A stretch of DNA of 64,000 bases, taken from contig CAZABB010000004.1 in NCBI GenBank assembly GCA_964483625.1, positions 1-64,000 on the forward strand, read 5' to 3'. The stretch is from JAFGQU01 sp964483625 (GTDB lineage Bacteria > Omnitrophota > Gorgyraeia > Duberdicusellales > 4484-171). A program made the translations under genes and the position numbers. Below are positions 33,738-42,552 of the stretch, piece after piece (position 1 is the first letter of the stretch; each line of letters begins with the position of its first letter). The notes under the pieces are model-generated. The model was given only the letters and a program-made list of their open reading frames with translations. It had not been told where the DNA came from and ran no database searches.

Positions 33738-34657
33738 CCCCGCAGGATCACCTCCACCGCGCCGGCGACTGATTCCGGATCGATATTCATGCATATGTTT
33801 TCATTTTCGCATTCGGTCCCCTCACACGACACACACGGGACGTCACTATGCTGCAACACCACCGATTTATTTGAAAGCGGCTTCGAACGTGCCGGGAGCG
33901 TCGGGCCAAACAATCCTACCACGGGAATATCCAGGTAGGAAGCCAGATGCATGAGGCTGGAATCGACGGCAATCAATACCCGGCAGTACTTTTTCATCAG
34001 ATAAAAGACATCGGCCAAACCGGTTTTATCCACCAGATCGATTACTCCTTCTCTGGCAGGAATATCGCGATAAAACTGGCGGTCTTTTTGTGTCCCGAAG
34101 ATCATGACCGGATACCGGGTCCTCAATATATCGACAAGGCGGGCGACATTTTCATACGGATACTCCTTCAGGTGAAACCGGGAAGAACAGGCTACTCCCA
34201 CTGACGGGGCAAGATCGAATCTTTCCCATCTTTCTTTTTCACTCAGAGACAGCAGGCAGTCGCTTTTCTCCCCATGTTCGGGACAACCAAGCGGTTCGAT
34301 CAGTTTCAGATACTTACGCGTAATATGGTCGCCAGGAGAAAACCGGCGAAGATACGACGTGCGCCAGGCAGGGCCAATAAAAACCGGCAGAAGAGAATTC
34401 TTAAGGTCAACGACGATATCGAATCGTCTCCACAGTTTGAGGGCAAACTTCATCTTCCGGAAAACCGGCCAGCGTTTATTAAAAACGCGCACCGCATCGA
34501 TATGGCTCATGCGGCTCAAAAAGTCTTGAGTTGCCGGCGAAGCGATCGCGGTGATCGTCCCGCCGCAATAGCAGGCATGAATTTTATCCAGGACGGGCAA
34601 AGCAAGAAAAACATCGCCGATATTGGTAGGAAAATTAATCAGGATCCGTTCACTCAT
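33734..34657 (-). CDS. Glycosyltransferase family 9 (heptosyltransferase-like)
   Basis: 307-residue GT9 protein. RILINFPTNIGDVFLALPVL is a variant of the family N-terminus, with Asn-Ile-Gly-Asp at the catalytic Asp region. VGVACSSRFHLKEYP replaces the usual GxxxxxKxWP segment, and IAVDSSLMHLASYLDIPVVGLFG keeps the HLA donor loop. The C-terminal cysteines are CVSCEGTECENENIC. It overlaps the following GT9 gene by 4 bases and the preceding one by 8, so the three are one translation-coupled set. Confidence 0.88.
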   Translation of the reverse strand: MSERILINFPTNIGDVFLALPVLDKIHACYCGGTITAIASPATQDFLSRMSHIDAVRVFNKRWPVFRKMKFALKLWRRFDIVVDLKNSLLPVFIGPAWRTSYLRRFSPGDHITRKYLKLIEPLGCPEHGEKSDCLLSLSEKERWERFDLAPSVGVACSSRFHLKEYPYENVARLVDILRTRYPVMIFGTQKDRQFYRDIPAREGVIDLVDKTGLADVFYLMKKYCRVLIAVDSSLMHLASYLDIPVVGLFGPTLPARSKPLSNKSVVLQHSDVPCVSCEGTECENENICMNIDPESVAGAVEVILRG

Positions 34658-35663
34658 TACCTAAAACCCTCCGGGCTTCCAGGAACACATCCTCAACCTT
34701 AACCGAACGCATGCAGAAATTATCCTCGCAGTCGGTGTTATAACACGGTATCGCACAGGAAACATCGCTCCGTATGACACGGACGTTTTCTCCCCGTGGC
34801 GCGGTCACACAAGGATCGGTCGGCCCGAAGACCACAAGGGCCGTGGTCCCGCACGCTGCCGCAAGATGCGCGGGCCCGGAATCGTTTGAGACAAACAGAT
34901 CGAAATGCTCCATCAACGCGGCAAGCTCAAGCAACGTCGTCTGGCCGCAGAAATCGTAATACGCGCTATTGCGCATCTTCCCGGTAACCTCAGCAACACG
35001 TTCGGTTTCTTTGGCGGCTCCGACAAAACATATACCGCAATCAAGTTCTTCGATGAGCCGGTCACACAATTGACTGAAATGGTCCGCCGGCCAGCGTTTC
35101 AAATCCCAGTTCGCCGAAACATTGATTCCCACCAGAAACCGGTGAGCTCCTTCGGCGGAACTGATACGGTAATACATCGCCGTACGGGTATCTTCATCCA
35201 CATACATCCGGGGAACTTCTTTTTCCACGGGAATCCCCACTTCCCGGAAAAGATGCAGGTAGCGTTTCTGCCGATGCCCTCCCTTCGGAAACGGTTTAAT
35301 TCTTACCGTCAGAAGCCACGCCGTCTTTATCCTGCGATACCCCACGCGACGGGTAATGCCGGCAAGGACGCAAAGCATGAGGCGGGTAAACGAACGATGA
35401 ATACAGATTGCCGTATCGATTTTTTTTCTTCGCAACTGGGACACAAATCTCATCTTTGCCGCGAGGCCGCGATGAGTCGTACGTTCGTCAAACAGGATCA
35501 CCTCATCGATAAAGGGATTGGCATCAAAAAGACCGCGGATACGCGGCGGCACCATGACCGCGACGTATGATGCCGGACGCGCCGCCTTGATCGCCTCAAA
35601 CGCCGGAAGCGTCATCACACAATCTCCCAGCCAATTCACGTTAGCAACAAGGATTCTTTTCAT
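34650..35663 (-). CDS. Glycosyltransferase family 9 (WaaF-like heptosyltransferase)
   Basis: 337 residues, closest in pattern to heptosyltransferase II: RILVANVNWLGDCVMTLPAFEA, GVGYRR-like GYRRIKTAWLL, VGINVSANWDLKRWPADHF and VSNDSGPAHLAAACGTTALVVFGPTDP. The WxGD motif with catalytic Asp is at residues 10-13. The C-terminal CAIPCYNTDCEDNFC motif is shared with its neighbours. It is the first gene of the GT9 trio, after a GTCAC-word palindrome. Confidence 0.9.
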   Translation of the reverse strand: MKRILVANVNWLGDCVMTLPAFEAIKAARPASYVAVMVPPRIRGLFDANPFIDEVILFDERTTHRGLAAKMRFVSQLRRKKIDTAICIHRSFTRLMLCVLAGITRRVGYRRIKTAWLLTVRIKPFPKGGHRQKRYLHLFREVGIPVEKEVPRMYVDEDTRTAMYYRISSAEGAHRFLVGINVSANWDLKRWPADHFSQLCDRLIEELDCGICFVGAAKETERVAEVTGKMRNSAYYDFCGQTTLLELAALMEHFDLFVSNDSGPAHLAAACGTTALVVFGPTDPCVTAPRGENVRVIRSDVSCAIPCYNTDCEDNFCMRSVKVEDVFLEARRVLGNE

Positions 35664-35670
35664 GACTTAA

Positions 35671-35740
35671 CGTCACAAAGTCACAAGGTCACAGAGTCAC
35701 AAGTAAAAAAATCAATACGTGTGATATGTGTCGTGTGACT
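35671..35740. repeat. Intergenic palindrome of GTCACA/TGTGAC words
   Basis: The left arm is CGTCACAAAGTCACAAGG and more GTCAC words; the right arm is ACGTGTGATATGTGTCGTGTGAC. It separates the GT9 trio from the deacetylase gene and uses the same words as the site at 9224-9320. Confidence 0.6.
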
Positions 35741-35746
35741 TTTTCA

Positions 35747-36517
35747 TCAATAAGGATTCTTCGGTTTTTTGAATACGTTGTAAAATCCGCTCAGTTTCGC
35801 CCAGAAACGGAACCCCACGTCACGCTCGGTAATCTTTATCCGTCTGAGCGCGTACCGGTCCTTTCTTCGCGAAAATCCCCGGTTGGTCGTACAGGCGCAC
35901 AGATATCCCGCTTCCTTTACCTGACGCAGGACTCTCTTATCGAACCCGCCGACAGGATAGGTTATCGTCTCAACCGGCACTGTGAAGGTTTCTTCCAGTA
36001 TTCTCCTGGATTCTTTTATTTCCCGGATGACTTCCTCCTCTGTCGCCCGGGGAAGGTAGCGGTGAGAGAGTGTATGAGAACCGATTGTAACCGGGGTCTC
36101 CGAAAGGATCTGCTTGATTTCCCGCGAAGAAAGATACTTTTCTTTATCGATATTGTCCACAATCAGAAAGATAGTCGCCGCAATATCAAGCTCATCCAGG
36201 ATCTCCACCGCGCCGACATTATCACGATGGCCGTCATCGAACGTGATCACCACGGTATTGCGTGCGATATCCTCGCCGCTTTTGAGCCGGGTACAATATT
36301 CATCTAAAAGGATCACCTGGTATCCCTTCTCCTTTATATATTCCATCTGGGTTCGAAAACTCTCCGGCAACACCACCGAATATTCACCCAGCCGCGCCGC
36401 ATCCAGAGAATGGTACATGAGAATCGGCACCTCGTATTGAGGATACAGCCACACAAAAAAGCTCAAAAAAAGGATACCTACCACCCCCGCCAAAAAAAGG
36501 AGTAACTTTCTTCTCAT
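35747..36517 (-). CDS. Polysaccharide deacetylase (CE4), membrane-anchored
   Basis: 256 residues with one N-terminal transmembrane helix (about 4-24), then a NodB-homology domain. VVITFDDGHRDN is motif 1 (catalytic base and metal Asp), GSHTLSHRYLPR is motif 2 (HxxxH zinc ligands), and TYPVGGFDKRVLRQVKEAGY is a variant motif 3/4. Substrates in this family are N-acetylated surface glycans or peptidoglycan. The GT4 gene upstream overlaps it by 4 bases, pointing to surface glycan modification. Confidence 0.9.
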   Translation of the reverse strand: MRRKLLLFLAGVVGILFLSFFVWLYPQYEVPILMYHSLDAARLGEYSVVLPESFRTQMEYIKEKGYQVILLDEYCTRLKSGEDIARNTVVITFDDGHRDNVGAVEILDELDIAATIFLIVDNIDKEKYLSSREIKQILSETPVTIGSHTLSHRYLPRATEEEVIREIKESRRILEETFTVPVETITYPVGGFDKRVLRQVKEAGYLCACTTNRGFSRRKDRYALRRIKITERDVGFRFWAKLSGFYNVFKKPKNPY

Positions 36518-37578
36518 CGTAATACCTCCCGCAATACTTCCTCGGTATCGACAACCATCTGTTCCAGGGTGAACTTTTTAAGCGTCTCGACCCCGTGCAA
36601 GATCAAATGTTCCCTAAAAGACTTGTCACCGGTGACCCGACTGAGTGCCTCGAGTAATTTTTCAGCGCTGTATTCCAAAAAGAGAACCCCGTTTGAAGAA
36701 TCGGCAACAATCTCTTTTATTCCTCCGGTCGCATACGCCACGACCGCGACTCTCTTGGCAAACGCCTCCAGGATAATATATCCGAATCCTTCTTTTGAAG
36801 AGGCGACAATGAGAATATCGATTGCATCAAGAAACTCTTCCCCGTCGAGCGAGACAAAGGTAACATCATCCTCTACCCCCAGACGAACGACGTAATCCTG
36901 TAATTTCTTCTTTAGTTTTCCTTCCCCCGAGATAGAAAGAGATATCTTGTGTTCGCCTCTCTCTTTATATAATTTTAACGCATCAACGACAAGGAAATGT
37001 CCTTTTTCGGCCGAAATCCTTCCCAGAATACCCACGCGAATCTTCTCCCGATCGCCTCCGGCGGTATCCTGAGAACTCCGGAAAGACTCAGCGTCAATCC
37101 CGTTATACACGACTCTGATATTGTGCGGCGCGACACAAAAATCATCGACCAGGTGCTGTTTCACCGCGCCGCTGACAGCAAGCGAACGAACCCCTTCGAA
37201 TTTCCACATTTTACGCATCATATGCGGTTTATAAAAGCCGTGAAACCCGGAAATATAAGGAATCCCTACGGCACGATAGATCAGGTAGGCGAGAAACTGA
37301 GTAACCCGGGTATGCGCGCAGATAACGTCTATTTTATTATGCACCAGAAACGGGAGCAGTTTAAAAAAAGAGAAAAATATCTTCGGACTTATCATACATT
37401 TTGTCGAAAACGGCAGAGATAGGCAGTCAACCGAATCTCTCGGCAGCCGGTCCTGCCAGTTCCCGCCACGGGAGCCGACCCATACGCGGTGCCGTGCCGA
37501 CAGCCCCACGGCCAGATTGATCACATACCGGGTCAATCCGCCGCGGTCCAGGTGATTGGTGAGTATCAGAATATTCAT
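36514..37578 (-). CDS. Glycosyltransferase family 4
   Basis: 354-residue GT-B fold retaining glycosyltransferase. NHLDRGGLTRYVINLA at the N-terminus binds acceptor; IRVVYNGIDAESF, VGILGRISAEKGHFLVVDAL and the EGFGYIILEAFAKRVAVVAYATGG (E-x7-E) region with the donor-binding glutamates are canonical. Sugar and acceptor are unknown; position between the deacetylase and GT4-GT9 fusion places it in surface glycan assembly. Confidence 0.9.
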   Translation of the reverse strand: MNILILTNHLDRGGLTRYVINLAVGLSARHRVWVGSRGGNWQDRLPRDSVDCLSLPFSTKCMISPKIFFSFFKLLPFLVHNKIDVICAHTRVTQFLAYLIYRAVGIPYISGFHGFYKPHMMRKMWKFEGVRSLAVSGAVKQHLVDDFCVAPHNIRVVYNGIDAESFRSSQDTAGGDREKIRVGILGRISAEKGHFLVVDALKLYKERGEHKISLSISGEGKLKKKLQDYVVRLGVEDDVTFVSLDGEEFLDAIDILIVASSKEGFGYIILEAFAKRVAVVAYATGGIKEIVADSSNGVLFLEYSAEKLLEALSRVTGDKSFREHLILHGVETLKKFTLEQMVVDTEEVLREVLR

Positions 37579-37580
37579 AT

Positions 37581-37650
37581 TCAGTCTCTGGTCTCTAGTC
37601 TCTGGTATTTAGTATTTTCCACGAGATACGAGAGACTAACGACGAACGAC
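37581..37650. repeat. Intergenic repeated words (AGTCTCTGG / GAGACTAACGAC)
   Basis: AGTCTCTGGTCTCTAGTCTCTGG is followed by ACGAGATACGAGAGAC and GACGAACGAC; the GAGAC and GTCTC words can pair imperfectly. It fills the gap between GT4 and the GT4-GT9 fusion and has no coding content. Confidence 0.45.
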
Positions 37651-39719
37651 TATTCCTTTAATAAAGATTTAGGTTTACCCAGGATACTCTGTATCCTCAT
37701 GAATATTTCCTGGGGAGTAATCTTTGCCATACAGATATTATCTTTACATACCGGCTTGTAACAAAACGAACAGGGAATCTTTCGTACCACCAGATGAAGA
37801 TAATCGCTTTTTACCGTATGCCGGGCCGGATCGGTCGGCCCGAACAAGGCGATCACCTTAATCCCCAGCGCGCAGGCCAGATGCAGGGGAGCGGTATCCT
37901 GAGTAATGAATATCTGCAAGCGAGAGAGAACGTGCACCAGGTCTCTTAAGTTAGTTTTACCGCAAAGGTTCACGATCGAGCCCGGCGCTATTTTTTCAAA
38001 CTGCCTGGATTCGATTTCACTGTGATGGTCACCGAGCAACGCGATTTTTACATGCGGATATTCTCTTAAGATCATCTCGATAAGCTTCCTGGTATTCTCT
38101 TTCGGCCAGTTCTTACTCTGCCATTTAAATGAGGCCGACATGTTGATCCCGATTACAGTCTCACCGGAGAAATCCCACTTTTCCCCGGCATCTTTTTTCG
38201 TCTCCCATAACGCGAGCTTTTTATCAACCAGGTCGATACCGGCCAGCCGCAGGATCCGACTTTGCGATTCCAGAGGCGACACCGCCTCTTTAGGCATCGG
38301 CAGGTGATGGGTCAAAATACTTCCCCATTTACGGGAATATCCGAATGATTTTTGCCCGAATGCCAAAAAAGCAATCAGGTGTGAAACCCGACTGTTCTGA
38401 AGATCGATCGTATAATCAAAACTTTCCCGCCGCAAACTGTGACTTAACCTGATTATATGACGCAGTTTTTTATAATCGGCGTCGAGACCGATAACTCTGT
38501 CCACATAAGGACATTCATAAAATAAAGATACGTATTTTTTCAGCGTCAAAAGCACCACTTCACTGTCGGGATGCTGGTTTTTGATCGCTTTCAAAGAAGG
38601 AATGGATAAAATCACGTCTCCCAAAGAAGATATTTTCATAACCAGTATTCTCTTATGCCGCAGGGTCTCCTCATACACCTTCTCCACCTCCCGAACACAA
38701 TGAGAAAAAGAATAAAGTGTTTCTACCTTACGGCGGGCGTTCTCCACCATATTCTGCACAAAGGACGGATTATTGATAATCTCCAGGAGTCCCTCGGCAA
38801 TACTGTCGGCATTACGGGGAAACGCCAGGATCCCGTCATGCCGGTGCTCGATGATCTCCTCCAGCGCCCCCATGCGTGTGGCAACGACCGGGACTCCTGA
38901 GGCAAAGGCTTCGATAACAACCCGGCCGAACGCTTCCTCCACAACCGAGGGGATCACCAGAGCAAAGGCTTCATCCAGGAGCTCGTTGACATTATCCCGG
39001 TATCCCAGAAAACGTACCTGGTAATTCAACGCGTAACGGGTAACCAGACTTTTCAACGACTGGAAATATTTCATTCGGGACTCCTCCGGCTCTCCCACGA
39101 TCGTAAGCGTCAGATAGGGATTATGCCGGGCGATCTTCCGGAACGCTTCGATAAGATACTCGTAGCCTTTGGAAGGGGAAATACGGCCGATACTTAAAAT
39201 CGAACTGCACAACCGCCGCTCTTTCTGCGGTTTGAACGTAAATTTATCCAGATCCACCCAGCGCGGAATACATCGTATCTTATTCTCACTCACGCCGAAG
39301 TTATCCATCATGTGCCGGATGATACTTTTGGAAGGGCAAATCACGAATTTTCCCCATCCCATCACCTCACTGAATCCATGAACGGAATAGGCTCCGTGCG
39401 CGGTAGTTACAAACGGAACATTCAATCCCCGCGTCGCGAAAAACGCGATCCAGGCCGGGACACGGGAACGCGCGTGGACGATATCGATATTCTCCTCTTT
39501 GATGATCCGCCGCAGTTTCCTGATATACATCAAACTCACGATTGATTTACGGTAAACCGGAAGCTGATAATGTTTCACCCCGGACTTCTCTAACGCCTCA
39601 ACGAGCCTGCCGCCGCCGGAGACCACGACCATCTCTTGGGCAAAATGCGGGGCAAAATCAAGGACCCCCCTCTCGACACCGCCGATATTCATTCTGGGTA
39701 AAATCTGCAATACCTTCAT
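37650..39719 (-). CDS. Fused GT4-GT9 glycosyltransferase
   Basis: One 689-residue frame encodes two glycosyltransferases. Residues 1 to about 355 are GT4: PRMNIGGVERGVLDFA, IRCIPRWVDLDKF, LSIGRISPSKGYEYLIEAF and EAFGRVVIEAFASGVPVVATRMGG-like EEAFGRVVIEAFA. Residues about 358 to 689 are GT9: KRILVMKISSLGDVILSIPSL, GINMSASFKWQSKNWP, ITQDTAPLHLACALGIKVIALFGPTDPARH and the C-terminal cysteines CSFCYKPVCKDNIC. Both sets of active-site motifs look intact, so it may add two successive sugars to the core. It overlaps the next upstream gene by 4 bases. Confidence 0.92.
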   Translation of the reverse strand: MKVLQILPRMNIGGVERGVLDFAPHFAQEMVVVSGGGRLVEALEKSGVKHYQLPVYRKSIVSLMYIRKLRRIIKEENIDIVHARSRVPAWIAFFATRGLNVPFVTTAHGAYSVHGFSEVMGWGKFVICPSKSIIRHMMDNFGVSENKIRCIPRWVDLDKFTFKPQKERRLCSSILSIGRISPSKGYEYLIEAFRKIARHNPYLTLTIVGEPEESRMKYFQSLKSLVTRYALNYQVRFLGYRDNVNELLDEAFALVIPSVVEEAFGRVVIEAFASGVPVVATRMGALEEIIEHRHDGILAFPRNADSIAEGLLEIINNPSFVQNMVENARRKVETLYSFSHCVREVEKVYEETLRHKRILVMKISSLGDVILSIPSLKAIKNQHPDSEVVLLTLKKYVSLFYECPYVDRVIGLDADYKKLRHIIRLSHSLRRESFDYTIDLQNSRVSHLIAFLAFGQKSFGYSRKWGSILTHHLPMPKEAVSPLESQSRILRLAGIDLVDKKLALWETKKDAGEKWDFSGETVIGINMSASFKWQSKNWPKENTRKLIEMILREYPHVKIALLGDHHSEIESRQFEKIAPGSIVNLCGKTNLRDLVHVLSRLQIFITQDTAPLHLACALGIKVIALFGPTDPARHTVKSDYLHLVVRKIPCSFCYKPVCKDNICMAKITPQEIFMRIQSILGKPKSLLKE

Positions 39720-41530
39720 AGTATCTTTCTCAATGCTTTCTGGAGCCTGTTCTCATTTTCTTCTTTCAACGACCCCGAAGGCCTGCGGAAATCAAACCTC
39801 CCATAGGGAGCATGAAACACATTCACGTAATCGGATTCCAGTGAGTGAAGGAACCGCCGGTGTGTCTTTGAAGTGAGCTCTTCAAAAACCACCGCGACCG
39901 TTGTTTTATCCAGATACAGGCTTTCGGAAATCATCGACACGCTTTCAGCGGAAACAAACACAATATTACTCTCAGAGAGAAACGTCGGGATCACAAACGG
40001 GTAATTCTCGCCGCTGGCAATCACCAAGGCCTCGGTATGCTCAAAGCCGGCAAATTCCTCACGGACAAGCGCCTCGACATCCTTACTGGTACGCCGCGAA
40101 GTCGTGATCAGAATCCCGTAATTCTGTTCTGAGACGAACTGTTTAAGCCGCGCGGCAAATTCCCGAACGTTAGCTCGGTACGTTTTTTCATCCTCCAGCG
40201 CGTTCCCCACGCACAGACAGACTTTCTCTTTTTGAGACAATCGAAAATGCTTCCGGCCCGTCTCGATCAAATCCGGATCATACTGCTGCCGGGCCAGGGC
40301 GCCTTTGGTCACGACCACGTTTTCGCCGTCTACCCCGTCATGTTCGGGTATGATCGCCACATCGAACCGCGACAGCGGGACATTGGGCTTTAAGATAACG
40401 CATGATCTAGCGCCACAGGCACGCGCATAGAGCACGTTTGCCGCCGCGGGTGACGAACCCGTCGAAATAACAATATCATAAAACCTGCCCTGCAATTTGT
40501 CGAACACTTCTTTTGAGAGGAAAAATCTCAAGCCCCGTGTATTCCCCAGACAATGCCGCCCGGCAAATACCGAAAGCGCCTCGACGATACAGCGCGTGAA
40601 TTTATTCCGATAAGCTATCTCCACGACATCGTATTCGGTCCGATATCCGCTTTGCGCGATTGAGTCAGCCACAATCAGCGATTGCTTGAGATGCCCGGCT
40701 TTTCCGTCGCTTAAAACAAGTATCTTCCGGTTTTGTTTGCGTTTAAACCGCTTAAACCACCACATGTAATCATAAGGATGCCGGCGTAAAAAATCCTCAT
40801 ATCTGCGATTGATGGTACCTAAGAGCTCTTCATCGGGGGTTTGCTCATCACAACAAACAGGATCAGCGATGATAAACACATGCTCCCGGCCGCTGCGGTA
40901 TCCAAACGTCGGGAATATTCTCTTATGAAACCTCTTGGCCAGAGTAACCGCTCCGCCCGGCGTCGGCACCAGGTGCCCGAAAAATTCGGCGGTTTTGGCG
41001 TTTTCCTCGGCACCGTGATCGACGACCAGGCCGACCCAGATATCTTTTTTCACCGCGGCAATAACTTCTTTCAGGGTATAACAGGGCTTTACCCGATGGG
41101 CCCGCCGCAATTCGTTTAAAAACCTGTCCAGCGACCTGTTTTTTTGCCGGCCGACCAGCAACGTCAGAGGAGCCTCGGACGCGACCACGGCATGATATGA
41201 TTCCCAGTTGCCCTGATGGATACCAACGAAGATCTCCCCTCTTTCTGCCAGCTGATCGGTCCACTCTTTTCTCACCCGTTCTTTGACTTTATCGCCGAGG
41301 AATGTCTCGATGATATTCATGCCGAACGAAATAAAACTGCGGCGAAGGATATAAAAGAGTTCGCGGTTACTTTTTTCCGGGAACGCCTGCTTGACATTGA
41401 TAAAGGCGGTATTACGTTTCCGGCGGTTTAAGTAGAAACAGAATCCGATAACCCGCCCGATCCAGAGAGCCGCCGCCAGCGGGATGACATGAAGGAAACG
41501 ATACATGGCTTTTAACAGAAAATAGGTCAT
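39716..41530 (-). CDS. Fusion of LpxL/HtrB-type acyltransferase and ELM1-family (GT-B-like) domain
   Basis: The N-terminal about 268 residues are a lipid A late acyltransferase: an N-terminal membrane helix, the catalytic HX4E motif in VGIHQGNWESYHAV, and the LVVDHGAEENAKTAEFFGH region equivalent to the DQ block. From about residue 270 the protein is ELM1-like (PF06258): KILVLSDGKAGHLKQS, IVISTGSSPAAANVLYA, CVILKPNVPLSRFD and VSAESVSMISESLYLDKTTVAV. Bacterial ELM1 homologues are of unknown function but occur near lipopolysaccharide genes. One frame, 604 residues; lpxK follows with a 4-base overlap. Confidence 0.9.
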   Translation of the reverse strand: MTYFLLKAMYRFLHVIPLAAALWIGRVIGFCFYLNRRKRNTAFINVKQAFPEKSNRELFYILRRSFISFGMNIIETFLGDKVKERVRKEWTDQLAERGEIFVGIHQGNWESYHAVVASEAPLTLLVGRQKNRSLDRFLNELRRAHRVKPCYTLKEVIAAVKKDIWVGLVVDHGAEENAKTAEFFGHLVPTPGGAVTLAKRFHKRIFPTFGYRSGREHVFIIADPVCCDEQTPDEELLGTINRRYEDFLRRHPYDYMWWFKRFKRKQNRKILVLSDGKAGHLKQSLIVADSIAQSGYRTEYDVVEIAYRNKFTRCIVEALSVFAGRHCLGNTRGLRFFLSKEVFDKLQGRFYDIVISTGSSPAAANVLYARACGARSCVILKPNVPLSRFDVAIIPEHDGVDGENVVVTKGALARQQYDPDLIETGRKHFRLSQKEKVCLCVGNALEDEKTYRANVREFAARLKQFVSEQNYGILITTSRRTSKDVEALVREEFAGFEHTEALVIASGENYPFVIPTFLSESNIVFVSAESVSMISESLYLDKTTVAVVFEELTSKTHRRFLHSLESDYVNVFHAPYGRFDFRRPSGSLKEENENRLQKALRKIL

Positions 41531-42552
41531 ACCGTAAGATTTAACCGGTCGGCGACCGCGGCAAAAAATTTCTGCGGCTCATCGATGCACAATTCTACCT
41601 GCAGGATGAAATAATTGATCCGCCGGTGCGTGAAATCGATATGGTAATAATCCTTATACGTTATCAAAACGTCACTGATACTGTTTTTCAGGAATTCTCT
41701 CTCGATCCGACGAAGCTGTTCCCCTTTGAACTCATAATGATCCGGATAGACAAGTGTTTTATCCGAAGTAAATCCCGCCTCTGCGATCTTCTGCCGGAAA
41801 CCTTCCGGGTACCCGATAGCTGTCAGCGTGCCGATTTTCTTACCGGAAAGATACTGGTGCGGCACACGTTTGAGGTTATGATCCAGAATACCGGCCACCT
41901 TATAGTCGGCAGCACATATAAACGCGTTTTTATTCACCCGCCGAATACGCCGGCTCAGGCCAGGCAATTCCTGATCCGTACAATAAGAAACAACGATGAT
42001 ATCGGCCCGCTTAAGATTACCGAACGGTTCCCGGAAAGGTCCCGCGGGAATAAGCCGGGTCCTTTGGGCCAATTCGTGCTTATTGATCAATACGATATCC
42101 ACATCACGTACCAGGGCCCGGTACTGAAATCCGTCATCGAGAAGGAACACATCATATTCAGGCTCCCGTTTACACACAAGCCTCAGCCGGTTACGGGCAT
42201 CGTAGACGCTGCTGGTATTGCGCCGGATAAGCGCGTATTCATCCCGGGCATATCCTTTCGTAACGATACAGGTGCGGACATGGGGTTTAAGTTTATTATA
42301 TAGATACAGAACCATACTGGTCTTACCCGTCCCCCCCCAGGAAAGGTTGCCGATACTGACAACTTTTTTCTTTGACCAGTATCTTCCTAAAAATCCGCGG
42401 TCATAAAAAACGTTACGCGCGGTTACGGCGGCGGCATACAAAAAAGAAAGGAGCACGAGACAGAAAAAAAGGACCTGATGCCCCAGCGGACGGTTCTTCT
42501 CTTTCAGTAACTTCAAATACTTCTGTTTTAATCCAACAAGCGGCGGATACAT
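41527..42552 (-). CDS. lpxK: Tetraacyldisaccharide 4'-kinase
   Basis: LpxK phosphorylates the lipid A disaccharide at the inner membrane. The 341 residues include an N-terminal membrane helix (about 28-45), the P-loop region SIGNLSWGGTGKTSM, RGYARDEY-like KGYARDEYALI, and DVFLLDDGFQYRALVRDVDIVLIN, the catalytic DDGFQ block. LIPAGPFREP and the HYEF-like DHYEFKGEQL are also present. It overlaps waaA by 25 bases. Confidence 0.94.
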   Translation of the reverse strand: MYPPLVGLKQKYLKLLKEKNRPLGHQVLFFCLVLLSFLYAAAVTARNVFYDRGFLGRYWSKKKVVSIGNLSWGGTGKTSMVLYLYNKLKPHVRTCIVTKGYARDEYALIRRNTSSVYDARNRLRLVCKREPEYDVFLLDDGFQYRALVRDVDIVLINKHELAQRTRLIPAGPFREPFGNLKRADIIVVSYCTDQELPGLSRRIRRVNKNAFICAADYKVAGILDHNLKRVPHQYLSGKKIGTLTAIGYPEGFRQKIAEAGFTSDKTLVYPDHYEFKGEQLRRIEREFLKNSISDVLITYKDYYHIDFTHRRINYFILQVELCIDEPQKFFAAVADRLNLTV

